From positions 35,742 to 76,434 of the forward strand of contig FR895148.1 in NCBI GenBank assembly GCA_000435675.1: a DNA stretch of 40,693 nucleotides, given 5' to 3'. This DNA is from Eggerthella sp. CAG:298. Its GTDB lineage: Bacteria; Actinomycetota; Coriobacteriia; Coriobacteriales; Eggerthellaceae. The notes below the pieces were generated by a model, which was not told the DNA's origin, searched no databases, and saw only the letters and a program-made list of their open reading frames with translations. Made by a program: the position numbers and the translations under genes. Below are positions 16,710-25,492 of the stretch, one piece after another (the stretch's first letter is position 1; the number at the start of each line of letters is the position of its first letter).

Positions 16710-19466
16710 ATGGGATTCTTTACCAAGCTTTTGAGCATGGGCGAGGATAAGCCTTTGAAGAACTATCAGAAGGTGGTCGAAGGCATCAATGCGCTCGAGC
16801 CATTGATGGAGGCGAAGAGCGACGAGGAGCTCTCGCATATGACCGTTGAATTGCGCGAGCGTCTTGATCAAGGTGAAACGCTTGACGATGTGCTGCCTGA
16901 GGCATTTGCTGCGGTGAGAGAAGCGAGCAAACGCACGCTCGGGCTTCGTCATTTCGATGTGCAGCTCATCGGCGGTATGGCGCTTCATGATGGCAAGATC
17001 GCCGAAATGAAGACCGGTGAAGGTAAAACGCTCGTTTCGACCCTTGCAGGGTATCTCAATGCGCTTCCCGGAAACAACGTGCACATCGTTACCGTGAATG
17101 ACTATCTTGCCGCGCGCGACAGTCAGTGGATGGGGCAAGTCTACGAATTTCTCGGTATGAAGGTTGGTCTTCTGCAAAATGGTATGGATCCCGAAGAAAA
17201 GATACCTCAGTATCAGGCTGATGTAACCTATGGTACAAACTCAGAATTCGGTTTCGATTATTTGCGCGACAACATGGTCGCACGCGCTGATCGTCGTGTT
17301 CAGCGCGGCCATAGTTTTGCCATCGTAGATGAGGTCGACTCGATTCTTATCGACGAAGCACGTACACCACTCATCATCTCTGGCGCGGGTTCACAGGCAG
17401 CCGAGCTCTATCAGAAGTTCGCTGCTATCGTCCCATCGCTTCGGCGCAACGTGGATTTCGAGATGGATGAGGCAAAGAAGACCATCTACACTACCGAAGC
17501 AGGCCTTGAAAAGGTCGAATTCCAGCTTGGTATCGAAGACTTGTATGGCGACCCTTCAGGTCAGATGCCCAATCATCTTCAGCAGGCGCTCAAAGCGCAA
17601 TTCCTCTTTCACCGTGATGTCGACTATGTCGTTCAGAATGGCGAAGTGAAGATCGTCGACGAATTCACGGGCCGTATCATGGAAGGTCGCCGCTATTCAG
17701 AGGGTCTTCACCAGGCACTCGAGGCGAAAGAGCACGTGCTCGTGCGCCAAGAGAACCAAACGCTTGCGACCATCACGCTGCAGAACTTCTTCAGGCTCTA
17801 CGATAAGCTTTCCGGCATGACCGGTACCGCTATGACCGAAGATTCGGAGTTTCGCCAGATCTACGATCTGCCCGTTCAGCCTATTCCGCCGAATCGTCCG
17901 GTCATTCGTGACGATAAGAACGATCTTATCTATCGTACGATCGATGCAAAGTTCAATGCGGTCGCAGATGATATCGCCGAGCGTCATGCCTATGGCCAGC
18001 CTTGCCTGGTCGGCACGGTTTCAATCGAGAGCTCCGAGCGCTTGAGTCGCTTGCTCTCAAAGCGCGGTATCAAGCATGAGGTGCTGAACGCGAAGAATCA
18101 CGAGCGTGAGGCTTCGATCGTTGCGCAAGCAGGCCGCAAGGGTGCGGTCACGATCGCAACGAATATGGCTGGTCGTGGTACGGACATCTTGCTCGGCGGC
18201 AATCCAGACGTGCTCGCACAAGAATTCCTGGTAGAAGAGCTTGAAGAGGGCGAAGAGCCCACTACGGAACAATACGAAGCGGCCCGCGATCGTGCGGTTG
18301 CTATCACCGATCAGGAGAAGATCGAGGTCAAGGCTGCTGGCGGTCTGTGCGTGATCGGCACCGAGCGTCATGAGAGCCGTCGTATCGACAACCAGCTCCG
18401 CGGTCGTTCTGGACGTCAGGGAGATCCGGGCGTTACGCAGTTCTATCTTTCACTTGAAGACGATCTCATGCGCTTGTTCGGCGGGTCGAAGATGGATTCG
18501 ATCTCGAACATGATGCAGAAAACACACCTTCCCGAAGACCAGCCCATTCAGGCTTCTATGGTTTCAAAAGCGATCGAGACTGCTCAGCGCCAAGTCGAAT
18601 CGGTGAACTTCTCTGCACGTAAGAACGTCCTCGAATACGATGATGTCATGAACTTGCAGCGCAAAGCTATCTACAACGAGCGCAATGCGATCCTTGAGGG
18701 CAAGAACCTCACTGAACGCATCCCTGAGATCATCGAAGATGCGGTAGAGGCGAACGTTCTCGAATGGGTCTCGCCGAAGATGGCCAGCGACGATTGGGAT
18801 ATTGAGCCGCTCGATCAGTGGCTCGAGCAGATGACGGGCAGCAGCGATCTCAAGGTAGAGAATCTCGATCACGATGACAATGCCTATACGCTCATCGATC
18901 TTATCTGCGAATACTTCCAGGATCGCTACGATACGCGTGCTGAGCAGATCGGCCCGATCTTCGAAGATATTCAATCTCAGGTCATGCTGCGTTTTATCGA
19001 TACAAAATGGATGGCGCACCTCCAAGATATGGACTACCTTAAAGCTTCGATCGGCTTGCGCGCCTATGGCCAGCGCGATCCGCTTGTCGAGTATCGCGAA
19101 GAGGCGCACGCTATGTTCTCGGCGCTCACTTCTTCGATTTACGAAGACTTCTTACGCTTCTTGCTTCGTGCTCCGATCGTGGTTCAAGAGGTCACGCCAG
19201 TCGAGCAAACGCCGCTCGATGGTGCGGTGAGCTATTCCAATCCCGAAGAGAGCCTCAACTCGGGCGCAACGCAAGCACAGCGTGTTCGTCAGGCGGCTGT
19301 TCAGACACAAGGGATGCCCGCGGAAAACCCCAAGGAATCCATGCCCGCGCGTAACGTTCCTGTGGAGAAGGACAAGAACGACCCCTTTGCGAACGTGGGT
19401 CGCAACGATCCGTGCCCCTGCGGTAGTGGCAAGAAATTCAAGAAATGTCACGGTGCTCATGCCTAA
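16710..19466 (+). CDS. secA: preprotein translocase ATPase SecA
   Basis: SecA drives secretory proteins through SecYEG at the membrane with ATP hydrolysis. The 918-residue length is typical. The Walker A motif MKTGEGKT lies near 100-107, DEVD near 206 in IVDEVDSILIDEA, GTDILLGG near residue 490, and the RSGRQGDPG motif VI near 566. The C terminus has an acidic/variable linker and a SEC-C zinc motif, NDPCPCGSGKKFKKCH, which binds SecB or ribosomes. The start ATG 16710 has GTAGGA seven bases upstream. prfB follows 50 bases later. It is the housekeeping SecA; whether a SecA2 exists elsewhere cannot be seen. Confidence 0.98.
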   Translation: MGFFTKLLSMGEDKPLKNYQKVVEGINALEPLMEAKSDEELSHMTVELRERLDQGETLDDVLPEAFAAVREASKRTLGLRHFDVQLIGGMALHDGKIAEMKTGEGKTLVSTLAGYLNALPGNNVHIVTVNDYLAARDSQWMGQVYEFLGMKVGLLQNGMDPEEKIPQYQADVTYGTNSEFGFDYLRDNMVARADRRVQRGHSFAIVDEVDSILIDEARTPLIISGAGSQAAELYQKFAAIVPSLRRNVDFEMDEAKKTIYTTEAGLEKVEFQLGIEDLYGDPSGQMPNHLQQALKAQFLFHRDVDYVVQNGEVKIVDEFTGRIMEGRRYSEGLHQALEAKEHVLVRQENQTLATITLQNFFRLYDKLSGMTGTAMTEDSEFRQIYDLPVQPIPPNRPVIRDDKNDLIYRTIDAKFNAVADDIAERHAYGQPCLVGTVSIESSERLSRLLSKRGIKHEVLNAKNHEREASIVAQAGRKGAVTIATNMAGRGTDILLGGNPDVLAQEFLVEELEEGEEPTTEQYEAARDRAVAITDQEKIEVKAAGGLCVIGTERHESRRIDNQLRGRSGRQGDPGVTQFYLSLEDDLMRLFGGSKMDSISNMMQKTHLPEDQPIQASMVSKAIETAQRQVESVNFSARKNVLEYDDVMNLQRKAIYNERNAILEGKNLTERIPEIIEDAVEANVLEWVSPKMASDDWDIEPLDQWLEQMTGSSDLKVENLDHDDNAYTLIDLICEYFQDRYDTRAEQIGPIFEDIQSQVMLRFIDTKWMAHLQDMDYLKASIGLRAYGQRDPLVEYREEAHAMFSALTSSIYEDFLRFLLRAPIVVQEVTPVEQTPLDGAVSYSNPEESLNSGATQAQRVRQAAVQTQGMPAENPKESMPARNVPVEKDKNDPFANVGRNDPCPCGSGKKFKKCHGAHA

Positions 19467-19516
19467 GTGCGTTATGGTGGTATCACACGAGATTGAATAC
19501 ATGAGGTTTTCCATCT

Positions 19517-20599
19517 ATGATCACGCTTGATACAGCGCGCAAGCGCCTTGGTGATGCGCGCGGTTTTCTCCATATCGACGAACGTGAAAGCGAACTTGAA
19601 GAACTCGAGACCCAGATCGCTGCAGCAGATTTCTGGGACGATACCGATGTTGCCCAGCGTGTTTCGAAGCGCGCTTCCGATGTGCGGGATCTTCTCGCGC
19701 GCTACGCTTCGGCGCAGACGTTGCTCGAAGATGCGCAGACCGCTTCCGAGCTCGCTCAAGAAGATGCGAGCTTCCAGGAAGAAGAGGATGCGTGCCTCGC
19801 GCGTCTTGAGGAGATGCTCGATTCGTTCGAGATCGAATCCTGGTTCGATGGTCCTTATGACGATTCTGGCGCGATCCTTACGATTCATCCTGGTAGTGGG
19901 GGATTAGAGGCTCAGGACTGGACCGAGATGCTCTATAAGATGTATTCCCATTATGCCGATAAGAAAGGCTGGAAGACGAGACTGCTCGATCTTGTTCCAG
20001 GGGAAGGGATCGGGCTTGATCGTGTGAGCATGCAGATCGAAGGTCGTCACGCCTATGGCATGTTGCGCAGCGAAACGGGCGTTCATCGCTTGGTTCGTAT
20101 CTCGCCCACCGATGAGAAAAAGCGTCGCCATACCACCTTCGCTGCAGTCGAAGTGGTCCCGGTGCTCGAAGAGAACGACATCGAGATCGAGATCGACCCC
20201 AACGACGTGCGCGTTGATGTCTATCGTTCGAGTGGGCCCGGTGGGCAGAGCGTGAACACGACCGATTCGGCGGTGCGCCTTACGCATATACCCACGGGCA
20301 TCGTGGTCACCTGTCAAAATGAAAAGTCACAGCTCCAAAACAAAGAAGCCGCTTTTCGCGTCTTGCGCGGTAAGCTCTATGAGCGAGAAGAGCAGGCGCG
20401 TGCTGCTGAGCTCGCTGAGCTCAAGGGCGAGAAGATGGATAACTCGTTTGGCAGCCAGATACGTAACTATGTACTGTATCCCTATCGACTGATCAAGGAC
20501 ACTCGTAGTAATATCGAGAGCGGAAACGTCGATGCTGCTCTCGATGGCGATATTGATCAGTTCGTTATCGGATATCACCGTTGGCGCGCATCTCAATAA
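19517..20599 (+). CDS. prfB: peptide chain release factor 2 with SPT tripeptide
   Basis: RF2 ends translation at UAA and UGA. The 360-residue protein is continuous in one frame from ATG 19517 (TGAGG upstream), so the programmed +1 frameshift common in prfB is absent, as in other actinobacteria. The catalytic GGQ is at 242-244 in RSSGPGGQSVNTTDSAVRLTHIP, which is RF2-type. The stop-codon-recognition tripeptide, SPF in nearly all RF2, reads SPT here (residues 196-198: RISPTDEKKRRHTTF). The flanking RRHTTF and the rest of domain 2 are RF2-like, and it is not the PxT (PAT/PVT) of RF1. Codon specificity may be altered. The gene is followed after 25 bases by transketolase genes. Confidence 0.95.
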   Translation: MITLDTARKRLGDARGFLHIDERESELEELETQIAAADFWDDTDVAQRVSKRASDVRDLLARYASAQTLLEDAQTASELAQEDASFQEEEDACLARLEEMLDSFEIESWFDGPYDDSGAILTIHPGSGGLEAQDWTEMLYKMYSHYADKKGWKTRLLDLVPGEGIGLDRVSMQIEGRHAYGMLRSETGVHRLVRISPTDEKKRRHTTFAAVEVVPVLEENDIEIEIDPNDVRVDVYRSSGPGGQSVNTTDSAVRLTHIPTGIVVTCQNEKSQLQNKEAAFRVLRGKLYEREEQARAAELAELKGEKMDNSFGSQIRNYVLYPYRLIKDTRSNIESGNVDAALDGDIDQFVIGYHRWRASQ

Positions 20600-20624
20600 G
20601 CGCATCTCACTCGAAAGGAAATCC

Positions 20625-21458
20625 ATGGCATCTGCTCATGCAAAACAAAAAGCCAACGCCATGCGAAAGGACATCATCGAGATGATCCATGAAGCAGGCA
20701 GTGGACACCCCGGAGGGTCGCTCTCGTGCACCGATATTCTGGCGGCGCTCTATTTTGGCGATGTTATGACCTACGATCCCGCTCATCCTACTTCTGATGC
20801 GCGCGATCGCTTTATCCTCGCAAAGGGCCATGCGGCACCCGCTCTCTACGCAGCGCTCGCAGAAGCCGGATTCTTCCCCAAAGACGAGCTTAAGACCCTT
20901 CGTAAGCTCGGAAGCAGGCTTCAGGGTCACCCCGATTCCAAGCTGCTTCCTGGTGTAGAGGTCTCTACCGGCTCGCTTGGACAGGGTCTTTCGGTCGCTG
21001 CGGGACTTGCAGCCGGCCTTCGCCTCAAAGGAGGCGATCAGAAGGTCTATACGGTCTTGGGCGATGGCGAATGCGAAGAAGGCCAGGTGTGGGAAGCAGC
21101 TAATTTCGCCGCAGCTGAAGCGCTTGGCAATCTTGTCGCAATCGTCGATTCCAATGGATTGCAGATCGATGGTTGTCTTTGCGATGTGTGCTCCGCTGGC
21201 GAGCTCGATGAGAAATTCGCTGCTTTCGGTTGGGACGTGCATCATGTCGATGGACACGACATCGATGCCCTTATCGCTCTTTTTACCTCGCTGCCCCGCA
21301 AAGCAACTGGAAAACCCCAGGCCATCATCGCAAAGACGGTGAAGGGTAAAGGGGTCTCCTTCATGGAGAACCAAGTAGGCTGGCATGGTAAAGCCCCCGA
21401 TGCGGAACAGACCAAACAAGCGCTCGCAGAACTCGAAAGCGAGGTAGACGGTGATTAA
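20625..21458 (+). CDS. transketolase, N-terminal subunit
   Basis: This is the thiamine-diphosphate-binding half of a split transketolase, moving two-carbon units between sugar phosphates in the non-oxidative pentose phosphate pathway. The 277-residue protein has SGHPGGSLSCTDILAALY near 26, AKGHAAPALYAAL near 68, TGSLGQGLSVAAG near 113 and the ThDP motif GDGECEEGQVWEA near 140. I chose ATG 20625 because GAAAGGA lies just upstream; a frame extension to 20532 overlaps prfB. Its end overlaps the start of the C-terminal subunit gene by eight bases, indicating translational coupling. Confidence 0.93.
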   Translation: MASAHAKQKANAMRKDIIEMIHEAGSGHPGGSLSCTDILAALYFGDVMTYDPAHPTSDARDRFILAKGHAAPALYAALAEAGFFPKDELKTLRKLGSRLQGHPDSKLLPGVEVSTGSLGQGLSVAAGLAAGLRLKGGDQKVYTVLGDGECEEGQVWEAANFAAAEALGNLVAIVDSNGLQIDGCLCDVCSAGELDEKFAAFGWDVHHVDGHDIDALIALFTSLPRKATGKPQAIIAKTVKGKGVSFMENQVGWHGKAPDAEQTKQALAELESEVDGD

Positions 21459-22425
21459 ACTAGCAGATGCTACGCAAGCTCAAGAAAAGAAAGCTACTCG
21501 TGCCGCTTATGGCAAAACGTTGGCAGAACTCTACGAACAAGGGCTGCCGATCGTAGCGGTCGACGCAGATCTCTCTGGTTCGACCACTACGAAAGCGTTC
21601 GCCCAAGCAGGCCAAGAAGAGAGCAAGCGGCTCTTCAATGTAGGCATCGCTGAACAGAACATGATCGATGTTGCTGCAGGATTGGCGCTTGCAGGCAATA
21701 TTGCTTTTACCGGTTCGTTCGCGGTCTTCGGCACGGGACGTTGCTATGATCAGATCCGTAATACGGTCGCTTATGCCAACCTTGATGTGAAGATCGCACC
21801 TACCCATGCGGGCATCTCAGTCGGCCCCGATGGCGGCTCCCATCAGATGCTCGAAGATATCTCGCTCATGTGCGGGCTTCCTCCTATGAAGGTACTCGTT
21901 CCAGCTGACTATGCTTCTGCTTGTGCAGCGTTGCGCTTGGCTGCTGAAACTCCTGGTCCCGTGTATGTTCGTATGGGCCGCGCGAGCGTTCCTGCCGTCT
22001 ATGCGCCCGATGTCGAGCTTGAGCTTGGCAAGGCGTATGTCATCGACGAGGGCACCGATGTCTCGATCATCGCTTGCGGTCTTGAGGTCACCGAAGCGAG
22101 AAAGGCAGCAGAGAAGCTCGCTGAAGAGGGAATCTCTGCTGAGGTTATCGACGCATTTTCGGTAAAACCGCTCGATGCCGAGACCATTTTGGCTTCACTT
22201 GCCAAAACTGGTTGTGCGGTTGTTGCTGAAGAGCATTCTGTGTATGGAGGTCTCTGTTCAGCGGTGAGTGAACTTTGCGCTGAATCGCAGCCTACGCCAC
22301 TCGAGTTCGTTGCGGTGCGCGATCGCTTCGGTAAATCGGGAGAGTTTGAAGAACTTATGGCGTATTTTGGCCTTGATGCAGCTTCTATCGTCCAGGCAGC
22401 GAAAAAAGTACTCATGCGCAAATAA
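21451..22425 (+). CDS. transketolase, C-terminal subunit
   Basis: This is the pyrimidine-binding and C-terminal half of the split transketolase. The 324-residue protein begins at GTG 21451, overlapping the end of the N-terminal subunit gene by eight bases. It shows VDADLSGSTTTKAFAQAG, NVGIAEQNMIDVAAGLAL with the conserved Glu that activates ThDP, THAGISVGPDGGSHQMLEDI and a C-terminal EEHSVYGGLCSAVSE block. Together the two subunits form a 600-residue transketolase of the archaeal/Gram-positive type. They sit between prfB and ftsE, splitting the usual prfB-ftsEX order. Confidence 0.93.
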   Translation: MIKLADATQAQEKKATRAAYGKTLAELYEQGLPIVAVDADLSGSTTTKAFAQAGQEESKRLFNVGIAEQNMIDVAAGLALAGNIAFTGSFAVFGTGRCYDQIRNTVAYANLDVKIAPTHAGISVGPDGGSHQMLEDISLMCGLPPMKVLVPADYASACAALRLAAETPGPVYVRMGRASVPAVYAPDVELELGKAYVIDEGTDVSIIACGLEVTEARKAAEKLAEEGISAEVIDAFSVKPLDAETILASLAKTGCAVVAEEHSVYGGLCSAVSELCAESQPTPLEFVAVRDRFGKSGEFEELMAYFGLDAASIVQAAKKVLMRK

Positions 22426-22431
22426 CCTTGC

Positions 22432-22437
22432 TATAAT
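22432..22437 (+). promoter_or_regulatory. -10 box upstream of ftsEX
   Basis: A perfect TATAAT follows directly after the transketolase stop codon and precedes the ftsE start by about 40 bases. The -35 region (TACTCA with a 17-base spacer) is weak, so the promoter may be activator-dependent or extended. Confidence 0.5.
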
Positions 22438-22476
22438 TTTCTTGTCTCAGAATCGACACTATGAATGGAGCACACT

Positions 22477-23301
22477 GTGACAAATGATAACGGCGGAAGC
22501 GTCGGCAAACACGCCGCAGCGCACGCCGCGCCAAACCTTACCGAGCAGCTCTCACAAGCGTTGCCCACGGTAAACGTCGAAGCAGTGAACCAAAGCACGG
22601 GAAACCCCGTTATTACCTTCGACCACGTTACGAAGATCTATGCCGCTCAGCCCAATAAGCCAGCGCTCGATGACGTTTCGCTGCATATCTATCCCGGCGA
22701 ATTCGTTTTTCTTGTCGGTCATTCAGGATCGGGGAAGTCAACGTTCATCAAGCTGCTCACCCGTGAACTCACGGCCACTTCTGGTCATATCTATGTTGCT
22801 GATGAGGACCTCTCTTCGATGCGCAACTGGCGCGTGCCCTATTTGCGCCGCAACATCGGTTGCGTCTTCCAGGACTTTAAGTTGCTACCGAATAAAACGG
22901 TCTTTGAGAACGTTTCGTTTGCACTCGAAGTAATCGGCAAATCGCGCCACATCATTCGTACGCAAGTGCCTGAGGTTCTGCGTCTGGTTGGTTTGGCAGA
23001 CAAGCTCGATAAGCTTCCTGACCAGCTTTCTGGCGGCGAGCAGCAGCGCGTTAGCATCGCGCGTGCGATCGTCAATCGTCCACCCTTGCTCGTTTGCGAC
23101 GAACCAACAGGTAATCTTGACCCGCAGAACTCGCGGGGCATCATGGATTTGCTCGAACGCATCAATCGCACAGGTACTACCGTGCTCGTTGCTACGCACG
23201 ACCGTGAGATGGTAGACAATATGCGCCGTCGCGTCGTCGCGCTCGATAAGGGCCATCTTACTCGCGATCAGGATAGGGGGGTGTACGGTTTCGATGTCTA
23301 G
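22477..23301 (+). CDS. ftsE: cell division ATP-binding protein FtsE with N-terminal extension
   Basis: FtsE is the ATPase of the FtsEX complex, which controls peptidoglycan hydrolases at the septum. I start at GTG 22477 because GGAG lies six bases upstream; ATG 22465, four codons earlier, lacks a site. The product is 274 residues; FtsE is usually about 225. The first ~45 residues (GGSVGKHAAAHAAP and following) are a low-complexity extension with no match I recognise. After it comes VITFDHVTKIY, Walker A GHSGSGKS, the FtsE-type Q-loop CVFQDFKLLPNKTVFENV, signature LSGGEQQRVSIARA and Walker B LLVCDEPTGNLD. ftsX overlaps by eight bases. Confidence 0.94.
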   Translation: MTNDNGGSVGKHAAAHAAPNLTEQLSQALPTVNVEAVNQSTGNPVITFDHVTKIYAAQPNKPALDDVSLHIYPGEFVFLVGHSGSGKSTFIKLLTRELTATSGHIYVADEDLSSMRNWRVPYLRRNIGCVFQDFKLLPNKTVFENVSFALEVIGKSRHIIRTQVPEVLRLVGLADKLDKLPDQLSGGEQQRVSIARAIVNRPPLLVCDEPTGNLDPQNSRGIMDLLERINRTGTTVLVATHDREMVDNMRRRVVALDKGHLTRDQDRGVYGFDV

Positions 23302-24208
23302 TTTGCTCTATTTCTTCCGTGAATCGCTTACTGGTTTCAAGCGCAATCTTTCAACAGCCTTAGGTTCGATCATTACGATCTTCCTTTCATTGCTCATCAT
23401 CGGTATCTTCTGTATTTGCGGCGTTATCATCAACAACGTCGTCACATCAGTTGAGAATCAGGTTTCGATCACGGCTTATGTTGCTGATGATGCTTCTGAG
23501 CAGGATATCCATGCGGTCGAGCAGTATATCCAGGAGCTGCCTGGCGTTGAGAGCGTTGATTTCACCACTAAGGATCAGGCGCTCGAGAACTTCACTAACT
23601 CGATGACATCGAATCCTGATATCGTCGCTCAGCTCGATGGCGAGAATCCGCTTCCAGCATCGATCGATGTGAACCTTTCAGAAGCGCAGTCAGTATCAGA
23701 TATTGCGAACCGCATTCTCGAAAACGAAACGTTCGTGAAGATTTGTGACAACCCGGATGACCCTTCTGATTCGCTTCAGTATGGTCAGAAGACGGTCGAC
23801 AAGCTCTTCTCGCTCACGAACGCTATTCGCTACATCGGTATCGGTCTCATCGTTGTGCTCGTGCTCATTGCTTTCATCTTCATCAATAACACCATTCGTC
23901 TCGCTATTCTTGCACGTCGCAAGGAGATTGCGATCATGCGTTTGGTTGGTGCATCGAATGGCTTCATCCGTGGACCGTTCCTGGCAGAAGGTGCTTTGCA
24001 TGCGATCATCGGCGCATTGCTTGCTATCGGGGTCATAGAGCTTATTCGTCTCTTTGCCCTTCCGCGCATTACTGCAGCGCTTCCGTGGCTTCCGATCAAT
24101 GTTGATCCAGTTACGTTCGTTCTCATCTACGTAACGCTTCTCTGCGCTGGCTTGGTCATCGGCTTGCTGGGTTCAGTGTTCGCTATGCGCCGCTACTTGA
24201 AGGTCTAG
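23294..24208 (+). CDS. ftsX: cell division membrane protein FtsX
   Basis: FtsX is the membrane partner of FtsE. The 304-residue protein has an N-terminal cytoplasmic FRESLTGFKRNL segment, a first membrane span at about 22-46, an extracytoplasmic loop to about 175 (with GVESVDFTTKDQALENF), then three C-terminal spans near 177-198, 225-250 and 273-297, with the cytoplasmic coupling block RLAILARRKEIAIMRLVGAS between the first two of these. This is the normal FtsX topology. The ATG overlaps the end of ftsE by eight bases. The next gene is a secreted or membrane-anchored S41 protease rather than a recognisable peptidoglycan hydrolase. Confidence 0.95.
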   Translation: MSSLLYFFRESLTGFKRNLSTALGSIITIFLSLLIIGIFCICGVIINNVVTSVENQVSITAYVADDASEQDIHAVEQYIQELPGVESVDFTTKDQALENFTNSMTSNPDIVAQLDGENPLPASIDVNLSEAQSVSDIANRILENETFVKICDNPDDPSDSLQYGQKTVDKLFSLTNAIRYIGIGLIVVLVLIAFIFINNTIRLAILARRKEIAIMRLVGASNGFIRGPFLAEGALHAIIGALLAIGVIELIRLFALPRITAALPWLPINVDPVTFVLIYVTLLCAGLVIGLLGSVFAMRRYLKV

Positions 24209-24238
24209 TGCTCGTCATACCGCAAAGATTGGCTATCT

Positions 24239-25477
24239 GTGGAACACGCTTCTCAAAAGAATAAGCTCCAGAAACGCAATGCAAACATCATCAAAGTCGT
24301 TGGTGTTTGCATTGTTGCGATTGCGCTCTTCGTTGCTGGATTCATGTTCAGAGGTAACACGGAGCTGCTCACGGCGATGGGCTTCACGAGCTTTACCACG
24401 AAACAGGAAGCAAACCCTGGTCAGACAGTTTCAGGTAACACCTATAATTCCCTTTCAGCGCGTGTTGCTGAAGTGCAAGGCATCATCGCTAACGATAGCG
24501 TTGACACCTATGATCTCAATGCTGCAACTACTGCAACGCTTGATGCGTTTATCAAAACGATGAACGATCCCTATGCGCGTTATTTCGATGCTTCAAGCTA
24601 TCAAACCTATTTAAGCAGCGTCTCCAGCCCTTCAACGGGCATTGGGGTTCTCTTCGGTGAATCCGACGGATCGTGCTATGTGGTAGATGTTTTCGAGGGT
24701 TCTGAAGCAGCGAATATGGGCGTTTTGCCGGGAGACTACGTTGAAGCGATCGACGGTGAGAAGAAAGATCAATGGTCGCTTCCTGAAGTTACCAATACCT
24801 TACGTCGCGACGAGGGCGAGACCGTATATATTACCTGGCGCAGACCAGGAAAAGACAATGCAGGTGGAACAACGTTCAATACCTCTTTACGGTATGAGAA
24901 TTCGCCAGAGACCAATATCACCTATTCTGTTACTAATGGCATTGCTTATATCGAGATCAAGCAGCTTGGTAGTGATTGTGCTGAAGTGCTAAAGCAGACG
25001 ATTGCTCAGGCAGCAAATGAAGGCGCAAGCGCACTCGTGCTTGATCTGCGCAATATCCCTGGTGGCTATCTTACTCAAGCGGTGGAGATCGCGTCGCTCT
25101 TCATCCAAAGCGGAACGGTTGTTCAGATCAAATCGGGTGACACGACCACTACGAAAACTGCTGATGGCGCTGAAGTGACCAATCTTCCCTTGGTGGTGCT
25201 GGTCAACGAGAAGACCGCAGGTTCTGCCGAAGTGCTTGCTTCTGCGTTGCAAGATTCTCAGCGTGCCACGGTAGTGGGCGTTCAGACGCAGGGCAAGGGA
25301 TCGGTGCAGGTCATGCAGCCGCTCTCCTTTGGTGGTGCATTGCGCTATACGGCGGCAACCTATCTTTCTCCCTCAGGTCGTGCGATCGATGGAGTGGGTG
25401 TCACTCCCGATGTCGTTATCACCAATACCGAACGTCAAGTGCCTATCGCGCTCGAGATCGCTGCTTCGAATCGTTAG
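24239..25477 (+). CDS. S41-family C-terminal processing peptidase (membrane-anchored)
   Basis: A 412-residue tail-specific-type serine protease. It begins at GTG 24239, 30 bases after ftsX; the ribosome site is weak, but an internal start would remove the single N-terminal membrane segment near residues 19-37 (VVGVCIVAIALFVAGFMF). A PDZ domain spans about 130-220 (GIGVLFGESDGSCYVVDVFEGSEA). The catalytic region has LDLRNIPGGYL, the serine in TAGSAEVLASAL near 330, and the lysine in TQGKGSVQVMQPL near 354. The domain would act outside the membrane; the target is unknown. Co-location with ftsEX suggests an envelope role (inference). Confidence 0.9.
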   Translation: MEHASQKNKLQKRNANIIKVVGVCIVAIALFVAGFMFRGNTELLTAMGFTSFTTKQEANPGQTVSGNTYNSLSARVAEVQGIIANDSVDTYDLNAATTATLDAFIKTMNDPYARYFDASSYQTYLSSVSSPSTGIGVLFGESDGSCYVVDVFEGSEAANMGVLPGDYVEAIDGEKKDQWSLPEVTNTLRRDEGETVYITWRRPGKDNAGGTTFNTSLRYENSPETNITYSVTNGIAYIEIKQLGSDCAEVLKQTIAQAANEGASALVLDLRNIPGGYLTQAVEIASLFIQSGTVVQIKSGDTTTTKTADGAEVTNLPLVVLVNEKTAGSAEVLASALQDSQRATVVGVQTQGKGSVQVMQPLSFGGALRYTAATYLSPSGRAIDGVGVTPDVVITNTERQVPIALEIAASNR

Positions 25478-25492
25478 AAGCGCTGATGATTC

